DNA of 9,488 bases from an uncultured Selenomonas sp. (GTDB taxonomy: Bacteria; Bacillota; Negativicutes; Selenomonadales; Selenomonadaceae): assembly GCA_938045435.1 (NCBI GenBank), contig CALIBA010000030.1, positions 1 to 9,488 of the forward strand. Reading direction: 5' to 3'. Positions 1 to 6,860 of the stretch are shown here, one piece after another. The translations under genes were made by a program, and so were the position numbers. The stretch's first letter is position 1, and each line of letters opens with the position of its first letter. Below the pieces are notes generated by a model. The model saw only the letters and a list, made by a program, of their open reading frames with translations, searched no databases and was not told where the DNA came from.

Positions 1-1
1 G

Positions 2-652
2 CCCGAGGAACTGGATACAGTGATCGGTGCATTGGCGTTTCCATCAGCAGAGCAGCTTTTCTCCTCCGCAGTTCTAATATTTGCACTTTTATGCGCACTG
101 CTGCTAGAGAGTGGTGCAGTGCTTGCATTACAGGAAAAAGTCGGGGCAGATGATAAGGGCAGCAGTGGCATACTCATACGTCTTTTTTCCATGAGCTTTT
201 TGTCCGCACTGCTCGGAGCGCTCCCTTTGACGATTGCTCCCATATCTGCCGCTTTGCCCACAGCATCAAAAGAACAGTGTCTTTGGGGGATCCCCTGTAC
301 TGCGGGGATCACTGCCCTTTTGCTTCTTGCGCTCCTACCCTGTGCCCCGCTCATGCAGGCCATTGCGGATTTTCCCGTGATGCCCGCCATTGCTGTCGGT
401 GCATTGGGGCTCATGCTCCTCATACGTGCACTGCATGAGCTACAGGAGTGGACAGCCCCCACGGACGCACGCGAGGCCTGTGTCATCGGCGCGTTTTTTC
501 TCGCTGCTCATGATATAAAAGCCGGTCTTTGTGCTGCACTCCTGCTTTGGACAATTTTGACAGCGGCAGGCAGTTCATATCGCAATGTACCGCGCAGTGC
601 ATGGGTACTCACTATTTTGGCATTAGGCTTTTTCTTATCCAACTATCTGTAG
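2..652 (+). CDS. C-terminal half of a divergent NCS2/AzgA-like purine permease family protein (partial, 5' end outside window)
   Basis: The frame is open to the left edge. The first possible start is GTG at 20, preceded by GAGGAA, but I treat the gene as cut because the protein aligns from its first residues to the second half of NCS2 (AzgA-type) nucleobase permeases. Counting from position 20, hydrophobic segments lie near residues 14-37, 56-80, 91-112, 118-136, 153-180 and 193-210. The collinear match is clearest from GIPCTAGITAL (90-100) through the proline-rich MQAIADFPVMPAI (112-124), which mirrors the family's GGRTGLTA ... SPL..AIPAFATAPAL stretch. The acidic residues that normally face the substrate are missing: the FVDLFDT motif is replaced by hydrophobic residues and the VES-type motif by IAPISAAL. 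A purine transport role is therefore uncertain. The family call rests on remembered motifs, not a search. The following gene begins 54 bp downstream. Confidence 0.6.
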   Translation, partial: PEELDTVIGALAFPSAEQLFSSAVLIFALLCALLLESGAVLALQEKVGADDKGSSGILIRLFSMSFLSALLGALPLTIAPISAALPTASKEQCLWGIPCTAGITALLLLALLPCAPLMQAIADFPVMPAIAVGALGLMLLIRALHELQEWTAPTDAREACVIGAFFLAAHDIKAGLCAALLLWTILTAAGSSYRNVPRSAWVLTILALGFFLSNYL

Positions 653-706
653 GAAAATGATGCACATGCCGTTTTCCTAAAACAATCATCTGGGAGGTCT
701 CATCTT

Positions 707-1471
707 TTGCGAAAGAACATTCTTCTGTGCGGTTTTGCCGCCGCTACTCTGACAGGTGTACTATTTATGGCAGCCTCGTCCACCGGCGAAGCGCGCCGTG
801 TGCACGATCCACAAACGACCACGAAAATCCATACAGGACGCGATACGAATGCAGCCGAGCAAAGTGACATCCGTGCTCGTATCGATATGCTCATCCATGC
901 AGCTGAACCTGCTCAAGAAGAGCCGCTGCTGCCGATGTTCAGCATTCCACAAACCCTCTCTGAATACGATAATGCCATCATCGGAACGCCGCTTGCTAGT
1001 CAGGAACAATGCGTTGACTACCTGCTGAGTGTTAACCCGAATCCTGCGATTTCCGTCTCTCCACGCGAACTTGTTTCCTACTACTATGAGGAAGGAACGC
1101 GTGAGGGTATTCGTCCCGATGTCGCCTTCGCCCAAGCATTGAAGGAAACAGGTTTCTTCCGTTATGGCGGGACTGTCACACCGGATCAGAACAACTACTG
1201 TGGTCTCGGGACAACGAGTGCGGAGATCAAAGGCGCCTATTTTGCGACCTCTCGTATCGGTGTGCGCGCACATATCCAACACCTGCTTGCATATGTATCA
1301 ACCCGTAAGCCCATCAACCCCGTCGTTGACCCGCGCTACAATTTGGTGCGCAGCGTCTATGGCACAACAACGCTCGGCAACTGGGAGGATCTCAATGGAC
1401 GTTGGGCTGTTCCCGGCGACTCGTACGGTCAGAGCATTCTCTCGATGTTCCGCGCAATCCTGCGCAAGTAG
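707..1471 (+). CDS. Secreted glucosaminidase-domain peptidoglycan hydrolase (GH73-like)
   Basis: Predicted exported cell-wall hydrolase that would cleave the glycan strand next to N-acetylglucosamine, as in wall turnover or daughter-cell separation. The protein has 254 residues. Residues 1-29 form a signal peptide: basic MRKN, a hydrophobic core to about 22, and a possible cleavage site after GEA. Residues 30-115 look like a low-complexity linker with no recognised fold. Residues 118-254 match the glucosaminidase domain: helix ELVSYYYEEG, then FAQALKETGFF with E147 as likely catalytic acid, QNNYCGLGT (161-169), a conserved IGVRAHIQHLLAY helix, and a GRWAVPGDSYGQSI ending typical of the family. 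The start is TTG, chosen because GGGAGG at 692-697 sits 9 nt upstream and the signal peptide begins there. The ABC-F gene starts 15 bp downstream, so the two are probably co-transcribed. Family call is firm; bond specificity is inferred. Confidence 0.85.
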   Translation: MRKNILLCGFAAATLTGVLFMAASSTGEARRVHDPQTTTKIHTGRDTNAAEQSDIRARIDMLIHAAEPAQEEPLLPMFSIPQTLSEYDNAIIGTPLASQEQCVDYLLSVNPNPAISVSPRELVSYYYEEGTREGIRPDVAFAQALKETGFFRYGGTVTPDQNNYCGLGTTSAEIKGAYFATSRIGVRAHIQHLLAYVSTRKPINPVVDPRYNLVRSVYGTTTLGNWEDLNGRWAVPGDSYGQSILSMFRAILRK

Positions 1472-1486
1472 GAAAGGGGCACGGCG

Positions 1487-3112
1487 ATGATCACCGTCAA
1501 TAATCTAAGTCTCCAATTCGGCAAACGCGTCCTCTACAAGGATGTCAACCTAAAATTCACCCCTGGAAATTGCTATGGCATCATCGGTGCAAATGGTGCA
1601 GGAAAGTCCACCTTCCTCAAACTGCTCTCGGGCGATATTGAGCCAACGGGCGGGCTCATAGAGATTACCCCAGGGGAGCGGCTTGCTGTCTTGCAGCAGG
1701 ATCACTATGCCTTTGACGAGGTGGAGGTGCTGCGCACCGTCATCATGGGACACGCCCGACTCGTTGCCATCATGGACGAAAAAGATGCTCTTTATGAAAA
1801 GCCCAATTTCTCTGATGAGGATGGCATGCGCGCCTCAGAACTTGAGGCTGAGTTCGCCGAACTGGATGGTTGGAATGCCGAAACAGAAGCAGCGCAGCTG
1901 CTGAATGGTCTCGGCGTCAAAGACAGCAAACACCATCTGAAGATGAACGAACTGTCTCCGGCAGAAAAAGTACGCGTGTTGCTCGCACAGGCACTTTTTG
2001 GTGCCCCCGACATTCTCCTGCTCGATGAGCCGACCAACCATTTGGATGTCTCCTCTATCAACTGGTTGGAAAACTTCCTTGCTGATTTCCCGAACACGGT
2101 CATTGTCGTCTCACATGACCGCCACTTTTTGAACCAAGTCTGCACATATATCTGTGATGTGGACTTTGGCAAGATTGAACTCTACGCGGGCAATTATGAC
2201 TTCTGGTATCAGTCTAGTCAGCTGGCGCTCCAGATGGCAAAAGATGCGAACAAGAAAAAAGAGGAAAAGATCAAGGAACTGCAGACATTCATCCAACGAT
2301 TTGCTGCAAATGCCGCAAAATCACGTCAGGCAACCTCACGTAAAAAACTTCTTGAGCGCATTACTCTCGATGACATCAAACCGTCTGCGCGCAGGTATCC
2401 GTATATCGCATTCACCCCCGACCGAGAAGCAGGCGACCAGCTTCTCACTGTAGAGGGACTATCCAAAGAAATGGACGGGCGTCAGCTTTTCAAAAACATT
2501 AGCTTCACCCTAAAAAAGGGAGATAAAGTCGCATTTGTAGGACCAAATGGTGCCGCCAAGACAATGCTGTTCAAAATTCTGATGGGGGAAGAAACACCTG
2601 ACGGCGGTACATTCAAATGGGGTGTAACCACTTCACAGACCTATCTGCCTGCGGATAATACGTCCTATTTTGATGGCGTAAAGTTGAACCTGGTGGACTG
2701 GCTCCGTCAATATTCAAAAGATCCAGACGAAACATTTGTACGTGGTTTTCTGGGGCGTATGTTATTTTCTGGCGAAGAGAGCCAAAAACGTGCCGAGGTA
2801 CTCTCCGGCGGTGAGCGTGTACGCTGCATGTTGTCTCGCATGATGCTGTCAGGTGCAAATGTACTGCTCTTTGACGAACCTACAGATCATCTTGACCTGG
2901 AGTCAATTACTGCACTCAACAATGGTCTGATGTCCTTCAGCGGAACAATTCTATTTGCCTCACGTGACCATGAGTTTACACAGACTGTTGCAAATCGAAT
3001 CATTGAGATCACCCCTGTGGGCGTCGTGGATCGCATCTCCACCTATGACGAGTACCTCAACAACGAGACAGTAAAACAACAGCTTGCCGAGAAATATAAA
3101 GCCGTAGAATAA
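1487..3112 (+). CDS. ABC-F family ATPase, YkpA/YbiT type
   Basis: Soluble twin-ATPase protein without membrane domains. ABC-F proteins bind the ribosomal E site and act in translation or antibiotic protection; the YkpA/YbiT branch is less well understood. The 541-residue length is typical. Domain 1: Walker A GANGAGKS (34-41), LSPAEK in place of the LSGGE signature (156-161), Walker B ILLLDE (176-181) and H-loop SHDR with H210. A charged, coiled-coil-like linker spans about 245-300 (KKKEEKIKEL). Domain 2: Walker A GPNGAAKT (352-359), signature LSGGER (439-444), Walker B VLLFDE (459-464), and DEPTDHLD where Asn is usual. The second H-loop reads SRDHEF, with Arg493 replacing the usual His. The phrases FKWGVTTSQTY and FLGRMLFSGEE are characteristic of YkpA-like members. 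ATG follows GGAAAGGGG at 1471-1479 by 7 nt. I give no gene symbol because orthology within ABC-F is not proven. Confidence 0.93.
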   Translation: MITVNNLSLQFGKRVLYKDVNLKFTPGNCYGIIGANGAGKSTFLKLLSGDIEPTGGLIEITPGERLAVLQQDHYAFDEVEVLRTVIMGHARLVAIMDEKDALYEKPNFSDEDGMRASELEAEFAELDGWNAETEAAQLLNGLGVKDSKHHLKMNELSPAEKVRVLLAQALFGAPDILLLDEPTNHLDVSSINWLENFLADFPNTVIVVSHDRHFLNQVCTYICDVDFGKIELYAGNYDFWYQSSQLALQMAKDANKKKEEKIKELQTFIQRFAANAAKSRQATSRKKLLERITLDDIKPSARRYPYIAFTPDREAGDQLLTVEGLSKEMDGRQLFKNISFTLKKGDKVAFVGPNGAAKTMLFKILMGEETPDGGTFKWGVTTSQTYLPADNTSYFDGVKLNLVDWLRQYSKDPDETFVRGFLGRMLFSGEESQKRAEVLSGGERVRCMLSRMMLSGANVLLFDEPTDHLDLESITALNNGLMSFSGTILFASRDHEFTQTVANRIIEITPVGVVDRISTYDEYLNNETVKQQLAEKYKAVE

Positions 3113-3152
3113 CAGCTCCAAACGAATATCACACAAATATGGAGGGACAATC

Positions 3153-4748
3153 ATGCTGAGCGCCTTTCTGAACGGCACCGAAAATAAAAATGCCGCACTG
3201 CGCCTGCGTGAAATGGTCTCCGTGCTGCGAAAACATGATATTGTCCATGGTTTTACACCCATAAAACTCCGCGCCATCTTTGAAGATCTTGGCCCTACCT
3301 TTGTCAAGTTTGGCCAGATCATGAGCATGCGCCCGGATTTTTTGCCAACAGAATACTGCGATGAGCTAATGAAGCTTCAAACAGGTGCAAATCCCCTCCC
3401 TTTTCCCATGATTCTTGCCATTGTGGAACAAGAGTATCATCGGGAGTGGAATCGAATTTTTCGCACCATCGACAGCACCCCGCTCGGCTCTGCGAGCATC
3501 GCTCAGGCGCACCGCGCGACACTAACCTCTGGCGAAGATGTTGTCATCAAGGTACAACGGCCCGGTATTCATGAGATCATGCAGATGGATCTCATGCTCA
3601 TGAAGCGTGCCGTCACCATCATACGGCTTGTCAGCCGCGATGATGTCATGGATTTTCGTATGCTCATGGATGAGATGTGGAACATCGCCAAACAGGAGAT
3701 GGACTTTCTCATCGAGGCCAGCCATATTGAGGAATTTGCTCACCTAAACCGTGAGAATCCATTCATCTCCTGTCCGAGAGTGCTGCGTGATCTCTCAACG
3801 CAGCACATCCTCGTTATGGAATATATCGACGGCATTCCACTCGATCAGACAGATGCACTGCGTGCAGCTGGTGTTGATATTACGCAGGTCGGACGTCGGC
3901 TGGGCGAGAACTACGCAAAACAGATCATAGAGGATGGATTTTTTCACGGAGACCCACACCCTGGAAACATCCGTATCCGAAATGGGAGCATCGTGTGGAT
4001 CGATCTCGGTATGATGGGACGTCTCAGCAATCGGGATCGCCTTTCCCTGCGACGCGCGATCCTCGCGCTCGCTACACATGACACCTTTGAAATGAAAGCT
4101 GCCGTTCTATCGCTCGGCATCATAAAAGGTCGCATTGACCACGCCAGACTTTACCAAGACATTGACGTCATGATGGAGCAATATGGCAGTCTGGACTTCA
4201 CTGGTCTGCATATGGGCGTACTCACAAATCAAATTCTCGGCATTCTTCGACTGCATCATATTGGCTGTCCAAGTGGTCTTGCTATGTTCGCACGCGGTGT
4301 AATGACTGTTGAGATCGTCATGCGTCGCTGTGCGCCAAAGGTCAGTTTTCTCGAGATCTTTGCCCGCAGCCTTTCCCTCGGCATCATACAGGGACTATCA
4401 TGGCGGGAAAGTCTAAATAAAGTGCGGCAGGAAGGTTTTATGCTCCTGCGCAAATCTGTGCAGATCCCGGAGCAACTTGCCGATCTTCTCAAAATGACAA
4501 TGAGTGGGCAGGCAAAGCTCAACATAGACCTCACAGGCTCTGAAGAACCCGTACAACGATTGGATAAGATGATCAACAAGCTCATCCTGGCACTTTTATG
4601 TGCAGCGAGCCTCATCGCATCGAGTACGTTGTGCACAACGAATATGCAGCCACAAGTCGGTGGGATTCCTGTCATTGGTCTGCTGGGCTATCTCATTGCA
4701 TTTATCTTGAGCCTGCGCCTCATCTGGGATGTTCATAAAGGAGTGTGA
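3153..4748 (+). CDS. ABC1/UbiB-family protein-kinase-like membrane protein
   Basis: Member of the UbiB/ADCK atypical kinase family, linked in other organisms to isoprenoid-quinone biosynthesis or lipid handling. The 531-residue length is normal. Motifs in order: KxGQ as KFGQ (52-55) in the family's N-terminal extension; the A-rich loop that replaces the P-loop, here GSASIAQAH (112-120) instead of the common AAASIAQVH; the VIKV lysine K133; EMD (182-184); catalytic loop HGDPHPGN (265-272); and the metal-binding DFG-type motif as DLG (284-286). Two hydrophobic segments near 476-494 and 505-525 should anchor the C-terminus in the membrane. ATG follows GGAGGG (3141-3146) by 6 nt. The gene lies 40 bp after the ABC-F gene, and its final codons contain the aroH ribosome binding site. 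Whether this organism makes quinones cannot be told from the window, so the substrate is unknown. Confidence 0.92.
   Translation: MLSAFLNGTENKNAALRLREMVSVLRKHDIVHGFTPIKLRAIFEDLGPTFVKFGQIMSMRPDFLPTEYCDELMKLQTGANPLPFPMILAIVEQEYHREWNRIFRTIDSTPLGSASIAQAHRATLTSGEDVVIKVQRPGIHEIMQMDLMLMKRAVTIIRLVSRDDVMDFRMLMDEMWNIAKQEMDFLIEASHIEEFAHLNRENPFISCPRVLRDLSTQHILVMEYIDGIPLDQTDALRAAGVDITQVGRRLGENYAKQIIEDGFFHGDPHPGNIRIRNGSIVWIDLGMMGRLSNRDRLSLRRAILALATHDTFEMKAAVLSLGIIKGRIDHARLYQDIDVMMEQYGSLDFTGLHMGVLTNQILGILRLHHIGCPSGLAMFARGVMTVEIVMRRCAPKVSFLEIFARSLSLGIIQGLSWRESLNKVRQEGFMLLRKSVQIPEQLADLLKMTMSGQAKLNIDLTGSEEPVQRLDKMINKLILALLCAASLIASSTLCTTNMQPQVGGIPVIGLLGYLIAFILSLRLIWDVHKGV
4737..4743 (+). promoter_or_regulatory. 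Ribosome binding site of aroH inside the UbiB-like gene
   Basis: AAAGGAG covers the last sense codons of the UbiB-like gene. It is 10 nt from ATG 4754 but only 1 nt from GTG 4745, which decides in favour of the ATG. The position suggests that aroH translation is linked to ribosomes finishing the upstream gene. Confidence 0.65.
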
Positions 4749-4753
4749 GAGCA

Positions 4754-5113
4754 ATGCGAGGCATTCGTGGTGCCATTACCGTTGATCACAATGATGCGGA
4801 AGAAATCTGGCAGGCAGCACAGGAGCTTGTCACAGCACTCATAACCTCCAACGCCATCTCTCCTGCCGACATCGGTGCAGCCATCTTCAGTGTAACCGAA
4901 GATTTGACTGCGGCATTCCCAACAGCCGGTATCCGTCGTATGGACGGATTTGATCTTGTGCCGCTCTTTGATGCACGCCAATGTGCCATAGACAACAGTC
5001 TGCCACGCTGCATCCGTGTGCTCCTGCTTGCCAATATGACGTGTGCACAGTCGGAAATCCACCATATCTATCTTCGTGCAGCGGCAAATCTGCGGCCGGA
5101 TCTGGAAGGGTAA
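4754..5113 (+). CDS. aroH: Chorismate mutase, AroH type, with substituted active-site residues
   Basis: Predicted to rearrange chorismate to prephenate for phenylalanine and tyrosine synthesis. It is a small AroH-fold protein of 119 residues; the Bacillus subtilis enzyme has 127 and forms a trimer. The start MRGIRGAITV matches the family's RGIRGATTV opening and favours ATG 4754 over GTG 4745. By ungapped comparison with B. subtilis AroH (offset 2), these ligand-binding positions are kept: R5 (Arg7), F55 (Phe57), R61 (Arg63), R88 (Arg90), Y106 (Tyr108), and the LRPDL ending. The catalytic segment differs: VPLFDARQCA replaces VPVTCMQEMD, so Glu78 is Q76, Cys75 is D73 and Asp80 is A78. Ala59 is T57. 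The gene starts 5 nt after the UbiB-like stop codon and is the last of the + strand set. The family is certain; normal catalytic activity is not. Confidence 0.9.
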   Translation: MRGIRGAITVDHNDAEEIWQAAQELVTALITSNAISPADIGAAIFSVTEDLTAAFPTAGIRRMDGFDLVPLFDARQCAIDNSLPRCIRVLLLANMTCAQSEIHHIYLRAAANLRPDLEG

Positions 5114-5157
5114 TGTAAAGAACTTTGACTGCACTGGAGCTCCTTCTTTGGGCAAAC

Positions 5158-5205
5158 AAAAACGCCTGCTGCATAAGACATTTACTTATGCAACAGGCGT
5201 TTTTT
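5158..5205. terminator. Bidirectional intrinsic terminator between aroH and ftsZ
   Basis: Inverted repeat of 20-nt arms: AAAAACGCCTGCTGCATAAG at 5158-5177 and CTTATGCAACAGGCGTTTTT at 5186-5205 after a short loop (arm edges within one base). There is one non-Watson-Crick position, which is C-A in the + strand RNA but a G-U wobble in the - strand RNA. Each side ends in a T-run in its own direction. It lies between the convergent aroH and ftsZ stop codons, as expected for a shared terminator. Confidence 0.88.
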
Positions 5206-5216
5206 ATCGCGCTGGC

Positions 5217-6401
5217 TCAGCGTTTATGCATCCACTGTGGAATATCAAGCATCCCCTCCGCACTGGCCGCAGTATTCGGAGAGACGATATTCAGCCGTTC
5301 CCGACCGCCCGCAGGAGATGAATCTTTGGCGCGTACCTGCGTGCCCCCCATACGCGGCGAAAACATATTATTGGGCATGGGAATGGAGAAATCAGCTGGC
5401 TCATCGACCGGCTGCTGCTCCACCGCCTCCTCCACATCAGCACTTGGAATAACGCCAAATCCTGTTGCCACGACAGCGACAGAAACGGTATCTTCGAGCG
5501 CATCATCAATGCCAAAGCCCCAGATAAGATTTGCCTGTTGACCAATCGTACTCTTGAGCCATTCAGAAGCCTCGGTGACCTCGAGCATACTGAGGTTACT
5601 AGAGCCCATAAAGTTCACAATAACGGCTGTTGCTCCCTCAATGCTTGTCTCAAGCAGCGGAGATTCGATTGCGCTCTTTACTGCTGCAATGGAGGCCCCC
5701 TCGCCACGTGCCTCTCCGAGCCCCATGATCGCTGTCCCGCCGTTCTTCATCGTTGTATTAATATCAGCAAAGTCAAGGTTCACAAGCCCTTGTTTTGTGA
5801 TGAGATCCGTGATGCCCTTGACCGCCTGCCAAAGTACATTGTCAACTTTGCTGAACGCCTCGGTGACCGGCGTGCTCTTGTCGATGATCTTGAGCAGACG
5901 ATCATTGGGAATGGTGATAATAGTATCCACCTGCTGCTGCAGTTTTTCGATTCCTGTGTCTGCATTGCGTGCCCGCGATGTACCCTCATAGGAGAAGGGG
6001 CGTGTAACAACGGCAATCGTGAGGATGCCAAGCTCACGTGCGCATGCAGCGACAACCGGCGCGGCGCCCGTACCGGTGCCGCCGCCCATGCCCGCCGTGA
6101 TAAAGACCATATCCGCATTTCGCAGTGCATCGGTGATGGCCTCTCTGCTCTCTCGTGCAGCGGCCTCTCCAATCTCCGGCCGAGAGCCCGCACCTAGACC
6201 ACGTGTACTCTTCTCACCAATCTGGATGCGTGTCGCTGCTTTGGATTGTAGCAATGCCTGCGCATCCGTATTGATAACGACAAATTCAACCCCCTCCAGA
6301 CCAGAGTTGATCATATTGTTGATGGCATTACCTCCTCCGCCCCCAACACCGACCACGATGATCTTTGCAAAGTCTTCAAAGTTATCATCCATTTCGAACA
6401 C
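5217..6401 (-). CDS. ftsZ: Cell division GTPase FtsZ
   Basis: Tubulin-like GTPase that polymerises into the Z-ring and recruits the divisome. I choose the GTG start at 6401-6399, giving 394 residues beginning MFEMDDNFEDFAKI, because GGAGG (6410-6414) is 8 nt upstream. The ATG at 6416 would overlap that site, and the ATG at 6392 lies too far from it. Visible elements: phosphate loop VGVGGGGGNA (17-26), GTP-binding tubulin signature GGGTGTG (106-112), T7 synergy loop NLDFAD (208-213) with the catalytic aspartates, a C-terminal GTPase-activation domain to about 317, a variable linker of about 60 residues, and the conserved tail LDIPQWMHKR, a variant of the usual DIPxFLR-type peptide that binds FtsA, SepF or ZipA-like partners. 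No ftsA is adjacent. A candidate promoter lies in the upstream gap, and the shared terminator closes the unit. Confidence 0.98.
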   Translation of the reverse strand: MFEMDDNFEDFAKIIVVGVGGGGGNAINNMINSGLEGVEFVVINTDAQALLQSKAATRIQIGEKSTRGLGAGSRPEIGEAAARESREAITDALRNADMVFITAGMGGGTGTGAAPVVAACARELGILTIAVVTRPFSYEGTSRARNADTGIEKLQQQVDTIITIPNDRLLKIIDKSTPVTEAFSKVDNVLWQAVKGITDLITKQGLVNLDFADINTTMKNGGTAIMGLGEARGEGASIAAVKSAIESPLLETSIEGATAVIVNFMGSSNLSMLEVTEASEWLKSTIGQQANLIWGFGIDDALEDTVSVAVVATGFGVIPSADVEEAVEQQPVDEPADFSIPMPNNMFSPRMGGTQVRAKDSSPAGGRERLNIVSPNTAASAEGMLDIPQWMHKR

Positions 6402-6409
6402 AGCTTCAG

Positions 6410-6414
6410 CCTCC
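6410..6414 (-). promoter_or_regulatory. Ribosome binding site that sets the ftsZ GTG start
   Basis: GGAGG on the - strand ends 8 nt before GTG 6401, near-ideal spacing. It is preceded by AT so that an ATG (6416) overlaps it; that ATG has no Shine-Dalgarno sequence of its own and adds five residues unlike usual FtsZ N-termini. Confidence 0.7.
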
Positions 6415-6470
6415 ATATCATATCTATATTTAATATATGCTCTGATTGTGATCTACGATTCCCCACGATA

Positions 6471-6499
6471 ATTCTATCATAAACTTCTCTAAATTTCCA
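6471..6499 (-). promoter_or_regulatory. Candidate sigma-A promoter of ftsZ
   Basis: On the - strand, TGGAAA (6499-6494) is followed after exactly 17 nt by TAGAAT (6476-6471), with TGA directly before the -10 hexamer, an extended -10. Matches to consensus are 4/6 and 5/6. It sits in the 114-bp AT-rich gap between the sbp stop and the ftsZ start, giving a leader of roughly 60 nt. No hairpin with a T-run follows sbp on this strand, so read-through from the upstream operon may also supply ftsZ. Confidence 0.5.
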
Positions 6500-6515
6500 T
6501 AGGATAAGATTTTTT

Positions 6516-6860
6516 TCATTTTTCCTGATACCATTTGAGCAAATATCGGCGTAAAATCGCCAAATTCTTAAAGATACGAAATCCAAAGGCCAACAATGCC
6601 ACATAGTAAAGGTCAATACCAAGACGGTCACCGATAAAAACCAGTGCAGCCGCCAAAAGTGTATTGAAAAAGAAACCTGTCACAAAGACGCTATTGTCAA
6701 ATCTCTCCGTTGCCGCTGCACGCAGCCCGCCAAATGCAGCATCAAGAGCCGCAACAAGTGCCACGGAAAAGAGCTTTGAGTATGCTATAGGGATCACAAT
6801 CGGACAGAAATACCCGATGCCAAGACCCATCGCTAAACTCACAAGAACGATATAGATCAT
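6516..6860 (-). CDS. sbp: Small basic membrane protein Sbp (DUF1290 family)
   Basis: 114-residue integral membrane protein of the family named after B. subtilis Sbp, which is encoded in the division cluster upstream of ftsAZ; its biochemical role is unknown. About four hydrophobic segments are visible (near residues 3-25, 30-48, 57-77 and 84-98), followed by a basic tail (KNLAILRRYLLKW). Characteristic phrases are the glycine-rich start MGLGIGY, YSKLFSVALVAALDAAFGGLRA, and FNTLLAAALVFIGDRLGIDLYY. ATG overlaps the stop of the DUF881 gene by 4 nt (ATGA), with a strong GGGAGGAGG site inside the end of that gene, so translation should be coupled. Length and position fit the family. Confidence 0.9.
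   Translation of the reverse strand: MIYIVLVSLAMGLGIGYFCPIVIPIAYSKLFSVALVAALDAAFGGLRAAATERFDNSVFVTGFFFNTLLAAALVFIGDRLGIDLYYVALLAFGFRIFKNLAILRRYLLKWYQEK

Noticed and set aside
652..677. GGAAAA / TTTTCC inverted repeat after the permease gene as a terminator
   Set aside because: Only a 6-bp A-T-rich stem with a 14-nt loop and no T-run after it; too weak to call.
761..1282. Open frame of 173 codons on the - strand opposite the glucosaminidase gene
   Set aside because: Antisense to a gene with a signal peptide and a conserved catalytic domain; no family resemblance in the translation.
4745..4753. GTG at 4745 as the aroH start, overlapping the UbiB-like stop
   Set aside because: The AAAGGAG site is only 1 nt away, and the extra residues MRA precede the conserved MRGIRGA opening, which begins at ATG 4754.
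5538..6197. Long open frame of 219 codons on the + strand opposite ftsZ
   Set aside because: It lies wholly antisense to a clear FtsZ coding region, its translation is rich in Cys and Arg with no recognisable domain, and no good ribosome binding site decides a start. It is a shadow of ftsZ codon bias.
6402..6416. ATG at 6416 as the ftsZ start
   Set aside because: It overlaps the GGAGG that serves GTG 6401, has no ribosome binding site upstream, and adds five residues not seen in usual FtsZ N-termini.
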